A stretch of 64,000 bases of DNA from Pelecanus crispus (taxonomy: Eukaryota; Chordata; Aves; Pelecaniformes; Pelecanidae), in NCBI RefSeq assembly GCF_030463565.1, contig NC_134653.1, forward strand, positions 31,619,150-31,683,149, given 5' to 3'. A model generated the notes under the pieces. The model made no database searches. It was given only the letters and a program-made list of their open reading frames with translations, and was not told the DNA's origin. Of this stretch, positions 27,141 through 38,560 are shown one piece after another. Position numbers and translations under genes: made by a program. Within the stretch, counting starts at the first letter, position 1. The number at the start of each line of letters is the position of its first letter.

Positions 27141-30100
27141 CACCAGAGCTGTTTCACTCCATCCCAAATCGCAGAGATTTCTTAGCCTGCGATGGGGAAG
27201 AGGACACAAAACCATTACTTTACGGTGCCCTGGGAACAGGAATCCTGAGTTTCAACCCTCCAGCAGAAAACCCCATCACCCCACGCTCAGCTCCATCCTC
27301 ACGACTTGCTGAGCCCCGAGATGCTGGGGCGAGGCACCCACAGACCCTGCTCCCCCCCGAGCCCCCCACCCCATCGCCAAAGCCAAGCCAAGAGAGGGAG
27401 ATCTTAGCAAGGCAACGATCCCAGCGCAGGGCCAAATCCTCCTTCCTGAGTTTTGCTGCCTCAGCAAGATGCACCAAAAGCTGCAGGAAAGCATGCACCG
27501 CAAAAAAAAAAAAAAAAAGGTAATTAAATGAAACTCAGTCATAGATCCTGATGCAACACACACGAGAAAGTGTTACGAAAAGGGAAAACTTTTTAATAAA
27601 GTCTGCAAGTATATATTCCTCCTTTATCAACCTCAAGATTTATTGACCCAAGAAGCCATATTGACTGAATAAATCTTGATAATGACCCCAGCAGAAGTCA
27701 ATACCTGCTTATTATCTCCCAAGTTGGGGAATTACATCTTTCGGTAATAGGAGCAGGATGGTACAAAATGTTCTGAGAAACTTCATGCAGCCTTTTTGGG
27801 GGCAATGGATGCCTCTAATGTGCCTTTTCCAATCCGAGAGGGAATCTGCTGCACCATTAATACACCGAGCGAGCTGCTGTGTGGTGTCTATCTCGAGGTC
27901 TGGAGAGGGGGGAGCACAAACCATCGCTTTTGAACCCTAAATTAATTTCATTTCAAGGCAGGCTGTTGAAGAGCAGGATGCTGCAGTTCACCATCGCCCT
28001 CACTCCCTGCAAACAATGGCCCCGCATTTTTAATTTGCCACGTTGTGTCGGCAGCTCCCAGGATAATTCCCTGAAATTCAAGATGTGGGAATTCCTGCAG
28101 CCGGGGATGTACAGCACCGTGATTGTGCCGGCGCCCAAGGGAGGAGGGGAGCAGCATCACCACCACCCCACAGGACGTGCAGCTGCCCCGGGAACCCAAA
28201 ACCACTACTTTTCTCCAACCAGCAAAAATAGGAGGGGAAAATGGAAGAGCAGACGGGCCACTCCAGCCCCCAAATCCATAGGCAAGCAAAGCCTTCTGCA
28301 TTTAAAGATGGTGCTTCTTTTGCCAACAGTTAACTTTCCGTTCAGCAGAGAAAACAGTAGCTATGGGACCGGCACGCACAACAATTATGCCTGCATTTTT
28401 ATTTGAAGTCTCTGCAGACAGCAAGAAAAATTAACTGAAGGGAGCAGCTCCTGTGCCAACATATGGAGGGAGATGAATAGTGAGTTCTGCATGCTCCGCT
28501 GAGGTTATCTAGTTAAGCAAGTACCTCCTAAAGGACTCGCAGGCTGGGAGTGTACTGTTTGCTTAATCTGGTCATAAATAATAATTCGGATCACCAAACG
28601 TTTTAACATTCAGCTCCACCTGCAGCACAAAAGCCCTACTGAGCCCTGCCAAACTCGCTGCCTGCGAGGCAGCGGGATATGATGACGCAGCCTGGGGACC
28701 CCAACGAAATGGCTCCCCTTTCGCCATCAAGCCACACAGGGCATCGGTGCAAGAGGCTCCTCCGCCACCCGGCCTGGCCCGAGCCGGGGGCAGCAGGCAG
28801 CTGCCTCCACCCCATGAGCCCCCCTCCATGCCCTCCCCTATTTCAGTGGGCACAGCAACCCCAAGCGCTCTGCTCGCTGTCCCCACGCCCATCTCCAAGC
28901 TGGATAACCCACCAGGAGGTGGCACGGCTGACACCCTTCCCTCCAGTCCCACAAAATCAAATTATATTTCCATCCCTGTCCCCTATTTGCCTCTTGGTCA
29001 CAACCCCTTTCTTCCCCCTGCCTCCAAGGCCACAGAGACAATCCACTAAACTGGATCAGGAGGCCAGCGCATACATCTCTAATGGGCTGCAGCACGCACA
29101 CAATTAATTAATGGATTTATTAATTAGGGAAGAAGTCACTCTTCGGGCTGGAATTGGGGTCACCAGTTTCTAAAGTGAGAGCTGCAGAGCTAAAGATAAA
29201 CTCTCATTTTCTGCAGCTCTCTTCTTGTCTGGCAGCGTCTCAATTATTCAGCCACAGGAAAAAAAATGCATTTCAGTTCAGGAACTTGACGGTCCAACTT
29301 TCTGCCAATGCACAACACAGACCCAACAGCAGGTGGGACCAGGAACATGGCCCATCTCATTCTCCCCTTCACATATAAATTGGAAATATTAGAAATACCA
29401 AGTATTTGCTTCTAATGAAGGATCTGGGGGGAACAGTGGGATGCGGGATGGATGCTGCACCTCAGCCTGTTCCAAGGAGGGAGCTGCACTGGAGGCATGG
29501 AGGAAGGGGACACCACAAAGTGGTCAATGATCCAGAGACACACGAGTCCCCCAGTCGCCAAGGTTTTAATGGGCCATGCTGGAGCATCAGCTACGCTTTG
29601 GTGGTCAGTTCAGCTGAGCCTCCTTGGTGGCACATGGAAGGGACAAGCATTTCTAGCTGCCACAGCCCTAGATCTCTAAGGAAACAGAGCTCCCGGGTGA
29701 AGGGAAGAAACATCACTACTGCCCCTGCAAGATGGGCTACAGAGCACAGCTGCAATAGGAGACAGCAGAGAATCCACATGAAGAGAACCATCATGAATGC
29801 CTTGGTCATCGGGAACCTCTCAAGAGGAACACACAACTATCAAACAACAGAAAACCCAGTCATGAGGCAGACAACTGCAGAGAACCAGGCTTCATTAGTG
29901 CCACTGCTCCAAAATTCACATTAATTGTTTAAACAGGACAATTTGGCAGCCCACACTCCCCCATGCACGAGGAGCAGCCGGAGCCACCGGGAAGTACAAA
30001 CCACGTTCACAACCCCACAATGCTCCTCAGCCAGCCCCGGGCATGGGCTGCACTTGCATGAACCCTGAGATTTCAGCTTGGAAAGACAAAATCCCCAAGA

Positions 30101-30379
30101 TGGGGGCACCCAGAACCCCCCTCAGGCTCCCCCATCTTCCCCTTGGGCACGGCAGCCACAGGCACCATCCCACCCTCCACCTCTGCAGAGCAGGGGTGGG
30201 AACAGGCAGTGTTGGGTGCTGGAGAAAACTGGAAGGTCCCACCGGTCTCTCCATAAGAGCCCTAAAAACCAGGCGGGACCCAGGGAATTTTCAGAGGTGA
30301 AGTTCCCCCCGTTCACAGCCCCCGAAGTGCCTTGGCCTCCCCCAAGGTTATCCTGCCCACAGGCTGCTCCACAAGAGTG

Positions 30380-31190
30380 CAGTTAATTTTATTAGTCCAA
30401 GCTCCAGGAATTAAGCTTCAGCCAAGAGGACTGATAGCTTATTTACTGCTGTCGTCTATATAAAGAAGAATTTTGACACATTGTTAAATGATAGCACATT
30501 TAGATAAGTCAAGCTGTCATATCATTTAATGGATGTCTAAACTCCCTCTGTAGCTGATATGTAAAATTTATGCACTTCAGAATATCATAAGGTTATAATA
30601 TTTTAATCACATCCACAGTTGTTTTTTTTTTCCTCCCCTAAACTTTGAACAGCAAAAACATTCCATCAGCCACACCACGCTCCGAGGCTCCCGGCACACC
30701 GCCATCCGGCAGAGCCGCCACCAAAGTTTCTGCCCAACTCCACTCCAGCATGGAGAGAGCATTTGCATTACGAGAAATAAGATGAAGAGCATTTTATTTG
30801 ACGAACCAAACGCTGGAGCCGTATAGCCAGAGCTCATCTGCATAATGAGATGTGAAGACATTTATAAAAGATGGCTATAATCGGTCTCTCTCCCCTCACT
30901 CGTGGTTGTATTTATTATCCCAAATCAGCAGCTCACAACTCTTCCCATCTTTTACCGTTTTAACACAGAACGGATTAGATTAAAACAGCATCCGGCACAC
31001 GGAGCGTGTAATCCATACAATGCTAACCGGAACATAATAAACCGAGAGCAAATTAAAACACAAAAAACCCATAAAGGTATGAATCCCACTATGACTATTA
31101 TACACAAGAAAGCTGTAAAAAAAATACTGCATTAGTAATGTACACAATAAAACAATCTCATAACCCAGTGAAATATGTCTGGTATTATCT
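30380..31190. other. AT-rich candidate conserved non-coding block
   Basis: This is 0.8 kb of low-repeat, AT-rich, ATTA/TAAT-dense sequence between GC-rich flanks. It contains the near-palindromic tgatagcac / gctgtcatatca and several ATTTAAAT-like cores. It has the look of vertebrate developmental enhancers, which are frequent in CUX-gene introns. No coding potential is seen. Function is inferred from texture only. Confidence 0.35.
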
Positions 31191-31739
31191 TTGATAGAAT
31201 TTTATCTCTTCTCATTTCCGAGACTATTTGCTATAAAAAGGCTCAATGCCGTTTCGATCAAAGTGCTGCCGAGTAGCACATTATCTACATGTTTTACATA
31301 TGCCCACCATTCATCAGGGTTGCTCAAACTCTACCATTCCCGGCCAGCCCCAGGCCAGCAGAGCTGCTCAGACACATGCATTAAGAAGGAAAGGAAAAAA
31401 AAAAGGCAAAAGCTCTCGGAAGAATAATAAATAGATTGTTTCCCCTTCCTTTTCTTTTTTGTTTTCTTTTTTTAATAGAGGGCATTAGGCCAAGCTGGCA
31501 CAAGGTCACCTTTCCCACCGTGATCCCGGCGAGGCGGCAGAACTGCTGCCTGGACAGAAGTCAATCCCCACTGCTCCCGCTCCAGCTCCGTAGCCAGCCA
31601 CGGCCACCCGGCCAAGCGGAACGGCGGGGAAGGATTGCTGCCCACCTCCCAGCCCACCTCTCCCTCCAGCAAAGTCCCCCCTCCCGACAAACCCACAGAA
31701 AAGTAGCTGCCAATATTTGTCTTTAAATAAAGGTCTGCG

Positions 31740-32130
31740 CGTACCCAGGAAAAGTCATTAGCGTGATGTACCGAGGAATGCTTTTGTATCCGAAGCGCTT
31801 AGACCCGTAATCCCTTTCCGACCACAATGCCATAAATGAGCAGTCATGGCAAGCCAACCGGCCGTGGTACCTGCATTACTTTTAGGGTTGCGTCTCACAG
31901 ATGTAGCACGTAATCTGCTTAAAAGCCAAAATGTATTAAATGCTGGAACTGTTGATACAGTACCCAAGCCCCATAAATCGCATTTCAATTTGTTTACTCC
32001 CCTACGAAGCATGCTGCATTTTAAACTCCGTAATATCCTACGGGGATAAACCCCTTTAATATCCATGTAAATGAGCGTTTCGGCTTTTGTAGTAGATCCA
32101 GGTTGGGTTTCATCCCATTATGCTGGGAGA
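31740..32130. other. Candidate conserved non-coding block near CUX2 promoter
   Basis: This is complex, single-copy sequence of intermediate GC just 1 kb inside the CUX2 intron, with unusually many intact CpGs and homeodomain-like cores (gtcattagcgtgatg, ccataaatgagcagtcat). No splice-flanked coding exon is supportable. Confidence 0.35.
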
Positions 32131-32239
32131 GCTATTGTTTTAATTATCCTCCTCCCCGCTACATAGGTGCCTATTTAAGGTCACGGACTGTCAGCATCCC
32201 CTGGCAGACCTCCCCTCGCACACGTTAACAAAGGACTTA

Positions 32240-33420
32240 CCGTGAATTTCACGGACCGAGGGCACTACGGCGGGATACGGCATCCGTGACCTGCCCAGAG
32301 CCACAAAGGATCTCTCTCCCGCCGCATCCATCGCCAAGTCCCAAACGCCGGCACCCAGCCCTCACCCGGGCCGGCTCCCAGGACCCGTCGGCCGGCTGAC
32401 GCCGATCGCCTTCCCCGCCGTTCAGGGCTGACCGAGCCCCGGCACCGGCGCCGCAAAGCCCCGGCCCTGAATAACAATGGGAGCGCGGCGGGGCTCCGGG
32501 CAGCCCCGCTCCGCCATCCCCCGGGCTACCGCGCATCCATCATCTCCATAAAGCCTCTGCCCGCCCGGCTCCGAGGAGGAGCAGGGGATGCGGTCGCAGA
32601 GCCGCCCCCGCTACCGGGGCGGGCGGGGGACACGGGGGGGACACCGGGGACACTCTGCAGCCCGCGGGCACCTGCGGCTCCGCTCCGCGGGCGGGGACCG
32701 CAAGAAACTTGGCGGAGCGGCGCGGGGGGCCGCGCTCCCCGCAACTTCATCCCGCGCAACTTCCCTCCCTCCCTCCTCTCCCTCCCCTCCCGCCGGGGCG
32801 GAGCGGCGGCCGCCCCCCGGCCCCGCTGTCACCTCGGGGGCGGCGGGGCGGGGGCCGGGGCGGCGCGGCTCCATTGCCGCCAGCGCTGCTCCACGCTCCC
32901 GGGCGGCGCCGAACAAAGAGCGGCGGCGGCGGGGATCAATTTCTGATACCTATCGATGGGGAAGGGCGGGCGGAGGGAGGGCGGGAGGGAGAGGGAGGGA
33001 TGGGGGCGGCCGCCCGGATCGCCCCCCCCCCCCCCCCCCATCCCCCCCCGCCCGCCGCCAGCCCCGCGGCCGCCGCCGCCACCAACCTGGAGCCGGCGGA
33101 CATCAAACCGCGTCCGGTATCGAAACATCGATCCCACGTCGGCGGCCATCTTGGGGGAGACCGGCGGCGCGGAGGGGCGCGGAGCGGCGCGGAGGGGAGC
33201 GGAGGAGCCCGCCCGCCTCCACCGCCGGGGGCGGCCCCGCCGCCGCCTCGCCCCGCCCGCGCTGCGCGGGGAGGGACCGGGGAGCTCCCCCCCCCCGGTC
33301 CACCCGTGGGCATCGGCCCCCCGCGGGGCGTGGGACCCCCCGCAGGGCGTCCGCCGGGGAAGGGGCACAGAGCATCGGTGCGATTGGTGTTTTTAAAAAA
33401 CAAATCAGTGCACTAAGAAC
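32240..33420 (-). promoter_or_regulatory. CUX2: CpG island / promoter region of CUX2
   Basis: Base composition changes sharply here to very high G+C with dense CpG, while both flanks are AT-richer. The island covers the CUX2 first coding exon, its presumed 5' UTR (above 33,149) and the first 0.85 kb of intron 1. Uninterrupted C tracts lie just inside the intron (about 33,020-33,050) and upstream of the island (about 33,494-33,515). No TATA box is obvious, as usual for CpG-island promoters. The transcription start cannot be placed from sequence. The long plus-strand open frame across this region is a by-product of the composition. Confidence 0.75.
33087..33149 (-). CDS. CUX2: CUX2, first coding exon (partial gene)
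   Basis: CUX2 is a cut-homeodomain transcription factor of upper-layer neurons and other tissues, acting in the nucleus. Only coding exon 1 is in the window. It encodes 21 residues, MAADVGSMFRYR then TRFDVRRLQ, followed by a good donor (CAG|gttggt) in phase 0. CUX1 and CUX2 start with MAANVGSMFQYWKRF and also break in phase 0 after the LQ, so length, phase and sequence fit. The arginine pair before LQ is the CUX2 version (CUX1 has QQ). The start context is aagATGG, with A at -3 and G at +4. The exon sits in a CpG island, upstream of MYL2 in the expected divergent orientation. Five residues differ from the human sequence as I remember it (N4D, Q10R, W12R, K13T, L17V), which is odd for so conserved a peptide. 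No further CUX2 exon was found to the left, so intron 1 runs off the window. Identity is firm from sequence plus synteny. Confidence 0.88.
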
Positions 33421-36400
33421 ATCCAGCCGCGCCAAGGAGGTGGAAAAATCGCCATCCAGAAGCTGCCGGTTAAACTTTTTCATGTTTTCTTTTCCCCCCC
33501 CCCCCCCCCCCCCCTCTAACCTGACACATCCAGCACCTTTGACCCTGGTGGGAATTGCCACGGTAAACGTGCTCACAGCACACCACAGGCAGAAAAATCC
33601 CAAAATTCAGACTGGTGTAGGACTATATTTTTAAATTACTTAATGCGGTTGGTCCCTGAAGAATTCAAACAACTTAAACAGAAGAACGGGGCACAGCCAG
33701 TAGCACTTTGGTAGTAACAAAACCTGTCCAGAAATACCCCCTTTGCCTTCTACCAAAAAAAAAAAAAATAGAGCTTTCTGATTTCTGCCCCAAGTTGCCC
33801 CATATCCTGTCATACCAACCACACCAACATCCAAAGGGCTTTGAGCATTAATTTCCTTTCCCCAGCGGAACGCGATAGCCTCCCAGCAGAGCCATGCTGT
33901 GTTTGCACTGGAGGGACCCCAGTGCTGCTGGCCACGGCTCGTTTTTGAGCGCAGAAAGGCTGAGCTGCCCCTCTGGGTACATTTTGGAGGCGGGTATTTG
34001 CAGACCAAGCAAGTGCAGCATTTTAATATTCCTGCTAAGGAACAAGCTAACACCCCAAGCTGTCCTGCAGCCACATGCATGCCACTGTGCATGGAAGAGC
34101 CTGGGACTCCTGCCAGGCTGTGACACAAACCTGCATGCCTGCTCCCCTCCCCGAGACCCAGCGTGGGGCAAGCCAGGGCCAGCACCACCCCACGGAGGGG
34201 GAGGCAGTACTGAAGCGTTGCCCCAGGCTCACAAGCCATGGGCGCTGCTTTGCCTCTGAAACCACAAAGAGGACAAGGGTGACAGGCAGCGGCCCCCTCG
34301 TTCACCAGCACACTGGTCCCCTCATCTTACCTGTCACCATTTGCCGCTGCGGAGATCCCCCGTGCTCGGAGGGGCTGGAGGGAAATGGTCAGCCATCCTG
34401 GCAGCCTCCACTACCTGTTTGCATGGGCACAGCAAACCCAGGAGAAGTGCTCCTGCAGCCATCACTCGTAGTCCTTCACCGTCCCAGCCTCAAAACTCTC
34501 AGCTCCTCTCGCTGCAGCGGATCTTGCAGCACTGGAGCCTTCTTCTGCACGTGGCTGGGGAAGAAGCAGCCCCTCAGCCATGCTAGGGTTTGGCCCCACC
34601 TGGCAGCCCAGGTGCCACCCTGTCGCCATTACCTGCATTATGCAGGACTCCTGGGATTCTACTAAAAAGCAGCCTTTTGAGTTCAGAAGACACCAAAGAA
34701 AAGGAATATCCTTCAAACTGCACCCTGCTTCACAGGCACTTCCAATTGTCATGGTCTGCTCCTTCCCTTCTTGCTGTCTGAAGTTCACCTGAGCCAGAAA
34801 AACTGTCCAAAAGGATAAGGCAGACACCCAAAGTGACCTTGGCACCACACTGTAGCATAAACAGCTAGGAAATTATCTTGTCCTTCTCATCTCTTCCACT
34901 CGGAGAAACTCAGAGCTGCTCACAATCCCACAATTGTAAAATGCCTCAGGCAGAAGAACAAGTGAACAGAAAAATCAAAGTTCAAAGAAAGGATTTGCAA
35001 GAGCCAAGGCAGTTTGTGTTAGAGAGCACCTGGATGCTCCTGCAAGCCCTGCTCCAGCCTCTCCCCCCATCCTGTCCCCCACCTCCAGAACTGGCTGGAG
35101 AAGGGGGCTCCCATGGCAGATCCTCCTCATGGTGCTACAACAAAAGCATCTGCCTGGAACTGGTGAACCCCAGATGCAATTGCCAACCTGAAACATCAAC
35201 CCCGTTAGCATCAACAGCAAGCTCCATGGATGCTCTTGAGACCCCAGCCAGCAGGTGCCTCTGCACTACCCCTGCTTGAGTACCCCCAAGTTTGCTCTGG
35301 GAACCCAAGATGCTATAAATAGATCCCCTCTTAACCCCACAACCACAAAAATCAGGAAGCCTGAACCCCCTCAGAGGCACTGAGATTTGTAGTGGGACTG
35401 GGTCTGCTGGTGGTGCTAGGCAGGTGCTTCTCCTTTGGCCTAATGAGGCTGTAATTAGCCAGGGGTGAGAGCACAGGCTGCGCAAGAAGGGATCCCCCAT
35501 GGGAATTCATTTCCATCCCTCTCGGGGCCACGCACGGGGGGAGAGGTTTGTTTACAGGATGGGTCAATAAACCCAGGTGGAATGGATGGTCTTTCCTGGG
35601 GGGAGAGTTGGTTTCTGCTGTTTGATACCAAGGTCTCCTCTCTGTGCCAGCGGTGGGGATGGCTCAGTCTGTTCACGACCAAGATGCTGCAGGCATCCGC
35701 TGTTGGACACCATCAGAGAGAGGTCCCGGAAAGGGGACCTTCTCCCTGCACCCACAAAGCTGATCTCACACCAATAAATCACTGCCCTGCTCTGCCGCCA
35801 AGGGAACCGAAAAGCCGGCTCATAAATCAGAAATAAAACTAACTTGGCATCTTTGGTGAGCAAATTAAATTGTGGGCTTTGGAGGAATGTTTCTGTTTGG
35901 CCAAATCATTAATAAATCAATGGGAGCCATAAGGAAGAGGAGAGGGGCTGTGCTGGGTGCTGCACAGAGGGACGGAGAGCTGCGGGGCGGCACGCTCCAT
36001 CGCCGCTCTCCCTGTGTCCCCTTGGGCGCTGCCCCGCTGGCCCCAGGGCACCCTGGGGAGACCAAGGGGAGCCTGGCCCTGCCACCTCCCCACCGCCCAG
36101 AGCTCACCCGCCCCGGGGAGTGCTGCAAGGCGCAGGTTAATAAATCAGTTTGTCTCCAGAACGGTTTGCTTTGTGCGCCTGACAATAGCCCGTTGTAAAT
36201 GGCAGCCCCTTGCCTCCTCTTCTGAAAGGCTTTTAATTAAAATATGGAAGGGGCTTTTCTGTGTACTTAAAAAAAAAAAAAAAAATAGTTAGATTTCAGC
36301 ACGCTCCCATTTCAGGCGTTAATTTATTCTCGCCTTCCTGCCATTTGTGATCCACATGATAAGTCCTTTGTGCGGTGATCCGGCCCCATTAGGCGGCCAA

Positions 36401-37067
36401 GGGGCGATGTTGGCAGTGGGAGCTACGTGCCAGCAGTGACGGTGGGCTTGCTGGGCCGCCTCGTCCCAGGGATGGGCAGGGGGATGCCAGGAGCCACACC
36501 GAGGGACAGCAGTGCCATGAGGGCGAGCGGGGACGAGGCAGGCCGTGGGGCTGGCCAGGAGCTCGGGCCCAGCTTCAGCCCTGGGCGCGGAGCAGAACGA
36601 CCCCCGTGGATGCCCAGGCAGCCGCTCCCGGAGCTCTGTCCCCATCCCGCGCAGGGGAAGGGCAGCGCAGCCCCTGTCAGCCGTCACCAAGCGCCGCTGG
36701 GTCCTGGGGTCCGGGAAAGCCTGGCAGGGGTCCCGCCGCCCGCCCTGTGCCCCCCGCTGCGGGGGCTCTGCCGCCGCCAGCGGGAGAGGCCGGGGCCTCC
36801 GCCAGCCGCGGGAAGCAGGAGCCACCCCCCGCAGCGGGGTACGGGGCCGTTCCAGTCTCTTTCCCATAGTCTCAGGAATGACTTAAAGTGTTTGACAGCG
36901 TGGCAGCCCGTGATGTGGCTCTACGGCCCGGTCCCCCGCTCCCTCCTGCCCCCTCCGTGCCCTCGCCCCCCGCCCCGCCGGGGACCGGGCAGCGCCCGCT
37001 ACGACGGCGCCACCTGGCGGCGGCCGCGGTAGCTGCAGCACGTGCCGCCGGGCCGGGCCCGGGACGC
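33421..37067. other. Intergenic, CUX2 to minisatellite; no gene seen
   Basis: This is mixed-composition DNA upstream of CUX2. It includes the C tract at 33,494-33,515, short A tracts (33,757-33,769 and 36,269-36,285) and a CpG-rich end (36,430-37,067). Several open frames of 100-220 codons exist, but none has recognisable domains or consistent splice context. Confidence 0.6.
37008..37020. promoter_or_regulatory. CTCF-like motif
   Basis: CGCCACCTGGCGG in a CpG-rich context matches the core of the CTCF consensus (CGCCMCCTRGTGG) at all but one position. It lies 60 bp before the G-rich minisatellite and between the neuronal CUX2 and cardiac MYL2 genes, where a boundary would make sense. This is motif evidence only. 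Confidence 0.35.
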
Positions 37068-38560
37068 GCGGGGGGGCACGGCGGGCACTGGGGGACACCG
37101 GGGAGATGGGGGGGCACGGCGGGCACTGGGGGACACCGGGGAGATGGGGGGGCACGGCGGGCACTGGGGGACACCGGGGAGATGGGGGGGCACGGTGGGC
37201 ATTGGGGGACACAGGGGAGATGGGGGGTACGGCGGGCACTGGGGGACACAGGGGAGATGGGGGGTACGGCGGGCACTGGGGGACACCGGGGAGATGGGGG
37301 GGCACGGCGGGCACTGGGGGACACCGGGGAGATGGGGGGGCACGGTGGGCATTGGGGGACACAGGGGAGATGGGGGGTACGGCGGGCACTGGGGGACACA
37401 GGGGAGATGGGGGGTACGGCGGGCATTGGGGGACACCGGGGAGATGGGGGGGCACGGCGGGCACTGGGGGACACCGGGGAGATGGGGAGGGACACGGCGG
37501 GCACTGGGGGACACAGGGGAGATGGGGGGTACGGCGGGCACTGGGGGACACAGGGGAGATGGGGGGTACGGCGGGCATTGGGGGACACCGGGGAGATGGG
37601 GGGGCACGGCGGGCACTGGGGGACACCGGGGAGATGGGGGGGCACGGTGGGCATTGGGGGACACCGGGGAGATGGGGGGGCACGGTGGGCATTGGGGGAC
37701 ACAGGGGAGCTGGGGGGTACGGCGGGCACTGGGGGACACAGGGGAGATGGGGGGTACGGCGGGCATTGGGGGACACCGGGGAGATGGGGGGGCACGGCGG
37801 GCACTGGGGGACACCGGGGAGATGGGGAGGGACACGGCGGGCACTGGGGGACACAGGGGAGATGGGGGGTACGGCGGGCACTGGGGGACACAGGGGAGAT
37901 GGGGGGTACGGCGGGCATTGGGGGGACACCAGGGAGATGGGGGGGCACGGTGGGCACTGGGGGACACCGGGGAGATGGGGGGGCACGGTGGGCATTGGGG
38001 GACACCGGGGAGATGGGGGGGCACGGTGGGCATTGGGAGACACCGGGGAGATGGGGGGGCACGGTGGGCATTGGGGGACACAGGGGAGATGGGGGGTACG
38101 GCAGGCACTGGGGGACACCGGGGGAGATGGGGAGGGACACGGCGGGCACTGGGGAACACCAGAGAGCTGGGGGGGACATGGCTGGACATGGTGGGGGGAC
38201 ACCGGGGAGCTGAGGGGGGCATGGCTGGCACTGGTGGACACCAGGGAGAGCTGGGGGGGGCACGGTGGGCACGGGGGGACACCGGAGAGAGCTGGGGGGG
38301 TACGGCGGGCACTGGGTAACAACAGGGAGCTGGGGGGGCACGGCTGGACACCACGGGGGGACACTAGGGAGCTTGGGGGGGACACAGCTGGCACAGGAGG
38401 ACACCGGGGAGAGCTGGGGGGGGGGGGCACAGTGGGCACTGGGGGACACCGGGGAGCTGGGGGGTTACGGCAGGCACCGGGGGACACCAGGGAGCTGGGG
38501 GGGGACACACACTGCAGGGGGACACCCTGAGGGGGGCACTAAGGAACTGGGGGGGGCGGG
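37068..38560. repeat. G-rich 38-bp minisatellite, 1.5 kb
   Basis: About 30 units of 37-40 bp (type unit cacggcgggcactggggg then acaccggggagatggg) run from 37,077 to about 38,180, then decay into roughly ten diverged units. Unit variants (cac/tac start, acc/aca centre, a 40-bp ggaggga form, one gagctg form) recur in blocks of four to five, so a higher-order pattern exists. The plus strand carries repeated G4-G7 runs. The non-triplet period leaves long open frames (425-541 codons) in several frames on both strands; these are not genes. Confidence 0.95.

Larger units (their letters stand above)
1..33086 (-). other. CUX2: Part of CUX2 intron 1 (no coding exon seen)
   Basis: The donor after CUX2 coding exon 1 opens at 33,086 and no acceptor followed by recognisable CUX2 exon 2 (the coiled-coil region beginning KELNSV in human) appears before the left edge. 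I found no other gene on either strand. Apart from the repeats listed separately, the stretch alternates GC-rich, CpG-poor sequence with AT-rich blocks rich in ATTA/TAAT cores (for example 5.9-6.1, 10.6-11.1, 12.7-13.0, 18.0-18.5, 19.9-20.3, 24.5-25.1, 30.4-31.2 and 31.7-32.1 kb). That this is intron is an inference from the exon and the gene order. Confidence 0.7.

Noticed and set aside
32588-33634. 348-residue plus-strand open frame rich in Arg, Gly and Pro
   Set aside because: It lies antisense across the CUX2 CpG island and CUX2 exon 1. Stop codons are simply rare in this composition.
36872-38530. Proline- or glycine-rich proteins of 425-541 residues on both strands
   Set aside because: They are translations of the 38-bp minisatellite in shifting frames. 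No start context, splice sites or non-repeat sequence supports a gene.
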